A DNA stretch of 7,958 bases. Origin: Hyphomicrobiales bacterium. GTDB lineage: Bacteria; Pseudomonadota; Alphaproteobacteria; Rhizobiales; Beijerinckiaceae. Numbering within the stretch: the stretch's first letter is position 1; the number at the start of each line of letters is the position of its first letter. This document shows positions 5,547 to 7,958 of this stretch, one piece after another. The position numbers and the translations under genes were made by a program. Under the pieces are notes generated by a model that was not told the DNA's origin, made no database searches, and worked only from the letters and a program-made list of their open reading frames with translations. The stretch covers positions 1 to 7,958 of the forward strand of contig JAATEW010000312.1 in the NCBI GenBank assembly GCA_015655535.1, written 5' to 3'.

Positions 5547-6023
5547 CTAAATGCAATCATTTGAACCGCGAAGCGTTTTCACCATATGCGCGATGAGTGG
5601 ATCAAATTCCGCTTTCCCCGATTGCGAATATTCCACCCGCAAAACAGCCGCGGCGTCGCCCTTACAGGTTTTGACTGCACGCATGTAAACGATGCGATCG
5701 CCTGTCAAACCCGATAGTGTAAATGCGTTCGCCGCCACCTGCCGGTAAGTCACATGCAGATCGGTATCAAACCGTTCTTGTTCGCGTGCGTCTTCGACAA
5801 GGTTTTTACCTTGTATAAAATATCCATATGCTCGGATTTCAGCAGTTTGATCCTTTGAAATAAAAGCAAGACCATCGTTATTCACAGGCGGTGCCAAGGA
5901 TTTGAAAGACGCTGGAACATCGACCGAAAAACCGAATCGGTCATTGAAGTAATTTTTCCAGTCGGCAGCTTGAGCCGTGAAAGACATCAAAACGAAACCC
6001 GTAGAGACGACAATCGCACGCAT
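5547..6023 (-). CDS. Small secreted protein of unknown function
   Basis: A 158-residue protein with a clear signal peptide: MR, a hydrophobic run AIVVSTGFVLMSF, then TAQA with likely cleavage after residue 19, so it is probably periplasmic. The mature part begins with YFNDRFGFSVDVPASF (25-40), a pattern seen in many small exported proteins with a PsbP-like or otherwise uncharacterised beta-rich fold. The only cysteines, 120 and 157, could form a disulfide. I chose ATG 6021-6023 because it gives a normal signal peptide; ATGs at 6033, 6042 and 6060 are in frame upstream, and a TATAAT-like -10 at 6057-6052 lies inside the longest version. The gene is AT-rich: bases 5761-5940 are 43% GC against 70% for 6781-6840. 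That suggests acquisition. Function is unknown. Confidence 0.75.
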   Translation of the reverse strand: MRAIVVSTGFVLMSFTAQAADWKNYFNDRFGFSVDVPASFKSLAPPVNNDGLAFISKDQTAEIRAYGYFIQGKNLVEDAREQERFDTDLHVTYRQVAANAFTLSGLTGDRIVYMRAVKTCKGDAAAVLRVEYSQSGKAEFDPLIAHMVKTLRGSNDCI

Positions 6024-6051
6024 GATAAAAGGCATTCCAGACATCGCGACA

Positions 6052-6082
6052 ATTATAACCATAAAACGACTGTCTTTGCCAA
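6052..6082 (-). promoter_or_regulatory. Candidate promoter of the secreted-protein gene
   Basis: On the minus strand TTGGCA (6082-6077) and a perfect TATAAT (6057-6052) are separated by 19 bases, slightly longer than ideal. Transcription would start near 6045, so only the in-frame ATGs from about 6044 on could be used. This supports the shorter protein. Confidence 0.45.
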
Positions 6083-6141
6083 AGGAAGATCACTTGTCCC
6101 AGCGCGGATCAAACGAGTGTTTATAGCAAGTATTCATCGAG

Positions 6142-6720
6142 ATGAGCACTGTGGACCCTAAAACGAATTTTCGGACACAAGCGCTTGCGCGGCGAGGTCT
6201 TGTCACGGCAGGAGAAGCCACAGCTTTCGCCAAGCGGTTAGCCGAAATCGGCGCCGGTCTCGCCGCCGAATATCAGGCTCAAACGGTTTCCGGCTTCTGG
6301 CCGATCAAGAACGAGCCCTCGACCCTGCCGCTCCTCGAAACGCTCAGCGGACGCGGCATCGTCACAAGCCTTCCGGTGATGGTTGGCCGCGACCAGCCGC
6401 TGACCTTCCGTGCATGGCGGCCGGGCGAGCCGCTTGCCGAGGTCCAGATGAAGATCAAGGAGCCGCCGCCTGAGGCGCCCGAGGTCTTGCCGGACCTGCT
6501 TTTCGTACCGCTCGCGGCTTTCGACCGGCAGGGCGGCAGGCTCGGCTATGGGGCGGGCTATTATGACCGGACGCTCGCCAAGCTCCGGGCCTTGAAGACA
6601 ATCACCGCTGTCGGTGTCGCCTTTGGGGTGCAGGAATTGCTAGAAATCCCGCAAGAACCGCATGATGAGCCGCTCGATTACGTGCTCACCGAGCGAAACC
6701 TGATTATCTGCCGCAAATAG
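6142..6720 (+). CDS. fau: 5-formyltetrahydrofolate cyclo-ligase
   Basis: A 192-residue cytoplasmic enzyme of the YgfA/MTHFS family, close to the usual 180-200. It converts 5-formyltetrahydrofolate to 5,10-methenyltetrahydrofolate with ATP, returning a storage folate to one-carbon metabolism. Near the N-terminus FRTQALARR (10-18) supplies basic residues. FWPIKNEPS (52-60) is the substrate/nucleotide strand, and FVPLAAFDRQGGRLGYGAGYYDR spans 121-143, with the diagnostic GYGxGYYDR loop. PHDEPLDYVLTE (173-184) is the conserved end. The start is ATG 6142; the ribosome site is poor (ATCGAG). It lies 32 bases upstream of the phosphoesterase gene and probably shares its transcript. Neighbourhood with 6S RNA parallels ssrS-ygfA of enterobacteria. 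Confidence 0.95.
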   Translation: MSTVDPKTNFRTQALARRGLVTAGEATAFAKRLAEIGAGLAAEYQAQTVSGFWPIKNEPSTLPLLETLSGRGIVTSLPVMVGRDQPLTFRAWRPGEPLAEVQMKIKEPPPEAPEVLPDLLFVPLAAFDRQGGRLGYGAGYYDRTLAKLRALKTITAVGVAFGVQELLEIPQEPHDEPLDYVLTERNLIICRK

Positions 6721-6752
6721 CCGGGCCCGAAGGTTCGGCTTGAAGGAAAAAT

Positions 6753-7571
6753 ATGCGTCTTTTGTTCATCGGCGACGTCGTCGGCAAGGCCGGGCGTGCC
6801 GCGATTCTTGACGAAATTCCGGCCTTGCGGGCCGCCTGGGACCTCGATTGCATCGTCGTCAATGGCGAGAATGCCGCCGGCGGCTTCGGCATCACGGAGA
6901 CGATCTGCGGCGAGTTTTTGGCGGCCGGCGTCGATTGCGTGACGCTCGGCAATCATGCCTTCGATCAGCGCGAGGCGATGGTCTTCATCAATCGCCAGCC
7001 GCGCCTGATCCGACCGGCGAATTATCCACCGGGCACGCCAGGTTGCGGCGCCAATCTCATCGAGACCGCCAAGGGCCAGAGAGTCCTCGTCGTCAATGTG
7101 CTCGGCCGGCTTTTCATGGATGCGCTCGACGATCCGTTTCCGGCGATCGAGCGCGAACTCTCCGCCTGCCCGCTGGGTGCCGTCTGCGACGCGGCGATCG
7201 TCGATTTCCACGCCGAGGCGACGAGCGAGAAACAGGCCTTCGCGCATTTCATCGACGGGCGTGCCTCGCTCGTCGTCGGCACCCATACGCATGTGCCGAC
7301 CGCCGATCATCAGATCCTGCCGCAGGGCACCGGCTTCATGACCGATGCGGGCATGACCGGCGATTATGATTCGGTGATCGGCATGGAAAAGGAAGAACCC
7401 GTGCGGCGCTTCTCGACGCGCCTGCCAGGGCCGCGGGTGGAACCAGCCTCGGGCAAGGCGACGCTCTGCGGCGTCGCGGTCGAAACCGATGCGAAGGGGC
7501 TTGCGACCCGGATCGCGCCGGTTCGGATCGGCGGCAGGCTGTCCCAGGCAAAGCCAGAGTTTTGGAGCTAG
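6753..7571 (+). CDS. YmdB-like (TIGR00282) metallophosphoesterase
   Basis: A 272-residue dimetal phosphoesterase of the TIGR00282 family. Bacillus subtilis YmdB, a cyclic-nucleotide phosphodiesterase affecting biofilm and motility, belongs to it; the alphaproteobacterial role is not established. Metal-binding motifs are complete and in order: GDVVG (Asp8), NGENA (Glu39, Asn40), GNHAFD (Asn67, His68), DFHAEATSEK (His153) and GTHTHVPTAD (His178, His180). These are followed by TDAGMTGDYDSVIGM, another family landmark. No signal peptide is seen, so it is cytoplasmic. An AAGGA ribosome site lies five bases before ATG 6753. It follows the cyclo-ligase gene by 32 bases and precedes yebC, from which two hairpin repeats separate it. 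Confidence 0.94.
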   Translation: MRLLFIGDVVGKAGRAAILDEIPALRAAWDLDCIVVNGENAAGGFGITETICGEFLAAGVDCVTLGNHAFDQREAMVFINRQPRLIRPANYPPGTPGCGANLIETAKGQRVLVVNVLGRLFMDALDDPFPAIERELSACPLGAVCDAAIVDFHAEATSEKQAFAHFIDGRASLVVGTHTHVPTADHQILPQGTGFMTDAGMTGDYDSVIGMEKEEPVRRFSTRLPGPRVEPASGKATLCGVAVETDAKGLATRIAPVRIGGRLSQAKPEFWS

Positions 7572-7605
7572 ACCAAAGGCTTAGCCCATACGAACCTGTT
7601 TTCTC

Positions 7606-7656
7606 TTCCCTCACCCTGAGGAGCAAACGCAGCTTGCGTCTCGAAGGGCGAGGGAA
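7606..7656 (+). repeat. Dispersed hairpin repeat, copy B
   Basis: The outer arms TTCCCTCACCCT (7606-7617) and AGGGCGAGGGAA (7645-7656) pair with one A-C mismatch. The inner tip is ACGCA-GCT-TGCGT (7627-7639). The frame TGAGGAG...GTCTCGAAG matches copies A (1590-1647) and C (7685-7739). It lies 34 bases after the phosphoesterase stop. No T run follows directly, so termination is doubtful. Confidence 0.75.
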
Positions 7657-7684
7657 AGGGGAGAAATAGAACACCCGTTTTTTT

Positions 7685-7739
7685 GATCCCCTCGTACTTC
7701 GAGACGGTGCCTTCGGCACCTCCTCAGTATGAGGGGATC
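7685..7739 (-). repeat. Dispersed hairpin repeat, copy C, inverted relative to B
   Basis: Read on the minus strand, arms GATCCCCTCATACT and AGTACGAGGGGATC pair with the same single A-C mismatch as in copies A and B. The tip is GGTGCC-GAA-GGCACC (7706-7720). It is separated from copy B by 28 bases that end in seven T residues (7678-7684). The repeat family resembles CCTCA..CTGAGGAG..CGTCTCGAAG elements that I know from Bradyrhizobium-like and Methylobacterium-like genomes. Confidence 0.75.
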
Positions 7740-7774
7740 TTTAGTTCGATCTCTTAGCCACGATGCCAAGGGGG

Positions 7775-7803
7775 TTCAAAGCCGCAAGCCGCCGGATTAT
7801 AAG
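7775..7803 (+). promoter_or_regulatory. Candidate yebC promoter
   Basis: TTCAAA (7775-7780) and TATAAG (7798-7803) are separated by 17 bases and match the housekeeping consensus at four and five of six positions. Transcription would begin about 50 bases before the yebC start. This fits yebC being expressed apart from the phosphoesterase gene. Confidence 0.4.
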
Positions 7804-7861
7804 CATCGACAGCAACCGCTAGGCGCGGGCCAGGCAAAAATATCGGTAACCGAGGACGGGA

Positions 7862-7958
7862 ATGTCAGGTCATAGTCAGTTTAAAAACATCATGCACAAG
7901 AAGGGCAAGCAGGACGCGATCCGCTCCAAGCTCTTCTCAAAACTCGCCCGCGAAATCA
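7862..7958 (+). CDS. yebC: YebC/PmpR family regulator or translation factor, N-terminal part (3' end outside window)
   Basis: The first 32 codons read MSGHSQFKNIMHKKGKQDA and then IRSKLFSKLAREI, the invariant start of the YebC/PmpR/TACO1 family (GHSQFKNI, KLFSKLAREI). Members have been described as transcriptional regulators and, for the TACO1/YebC group, as factors easing ribosome stalling. An AGGA ribosome site lies five bases before ATG 7862. The ruvCAB genes often follow in alphaproteobacteria, but lie outside the window. Family assignment is firm; the role in this organism is not known. Confidence 0.95.
   Translation, partial: MSGHSQFKNIMHKKGKQDAIRSKLFSKLAREI

Noticed and set aside
7336..7719. 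Minus-strand open frame opposite the end of the phosphoesterase gene
   Set aside because: It runs through two hairpin repeats and then antisense to a conserved gene, and has a low-complexity Arg/Ser/Pro translation.
7606..7739. A CRISPR array or insertion-sequence end, suggested by repeated palindromes
   Set aside because: There are only two copies here, in opposite orientation, with no regular spacers, no cas genes, no transposase and no target-site duplication.

Overview
The window looks like a GC-rich alphaproteobacterial chromosome, probably of the order Hyphomicrobiales. The closest resemblance I can suggest is a Beijerinckiaceae or methylotroph-like lineage, but that is inference. The main support is the block DUF4164 protein, zapA, 6S RNA, 5-formyltetrahydrofolate cyclo-ligase, YmdB-like phosphoesterase and yebC, together with gap-pgk, an order I know from this group. 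The hairpin repeats between genes also resemble those of this group.

Layout. Positions 1-506 hold the 3' end of a periplasmic glucan biosynthesis gene (OpgG/OpgD family) on the + strand. It converges on a minus-strand SDR oxidoreductase (676-1470), with an inverted pair of small hairpins between them. Next come pgk (1671-2894) and gap (2909-3916), both on the minus strand and closely spaced, so they read as a gap-pgk operon. A hairpin followed by a T run just past pgk may terminate it. A stretch of about 580 bases without a convincing gene (3917-4497) follows; it carries repeated GATCAAA-CCGG half-sites near gap and a structured segment near the + strand genes. On the + strand are then a small coiled-coil DUF4164 protein, zapA and the 6S RNA. 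A minus-strand, AT-richer gene for a small secreted protein (5547-6023) sits between the 6S RNA and the cyclo-ligase gene (6142-6720). The phosphoesterase gene (6753-7571) comes next, then two more copies of the hairpin repeat, and the window ends in the first 32 codons of yebC.

How the genes work together. gap and pgk carry out consecutive reversible steps of glycolysis, gluconeogenesis or the Calvin cycle. DUF4164 and ZapA are small coiled-coil proteins, ZapA acting on FtsZ. The 6S RNA next to a cyclo-ligase gene is the same pairing as ssrS-ygfA in enterobacteria. The remaining genes are housekeeping functions.

No defence system, mobile element or CRISPR array is visible. The unusual content is mainly structural: three dispersed hairpins with covarying arms and different but self-complementary tips, a hairpin pair with a compensatory change, and a stem of up to 19 pairs across the stop codon upstream of zapA. 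I also note an SDR with Arg in place of the catalytic Lys, and no transketolase gene where related genomes often have one.
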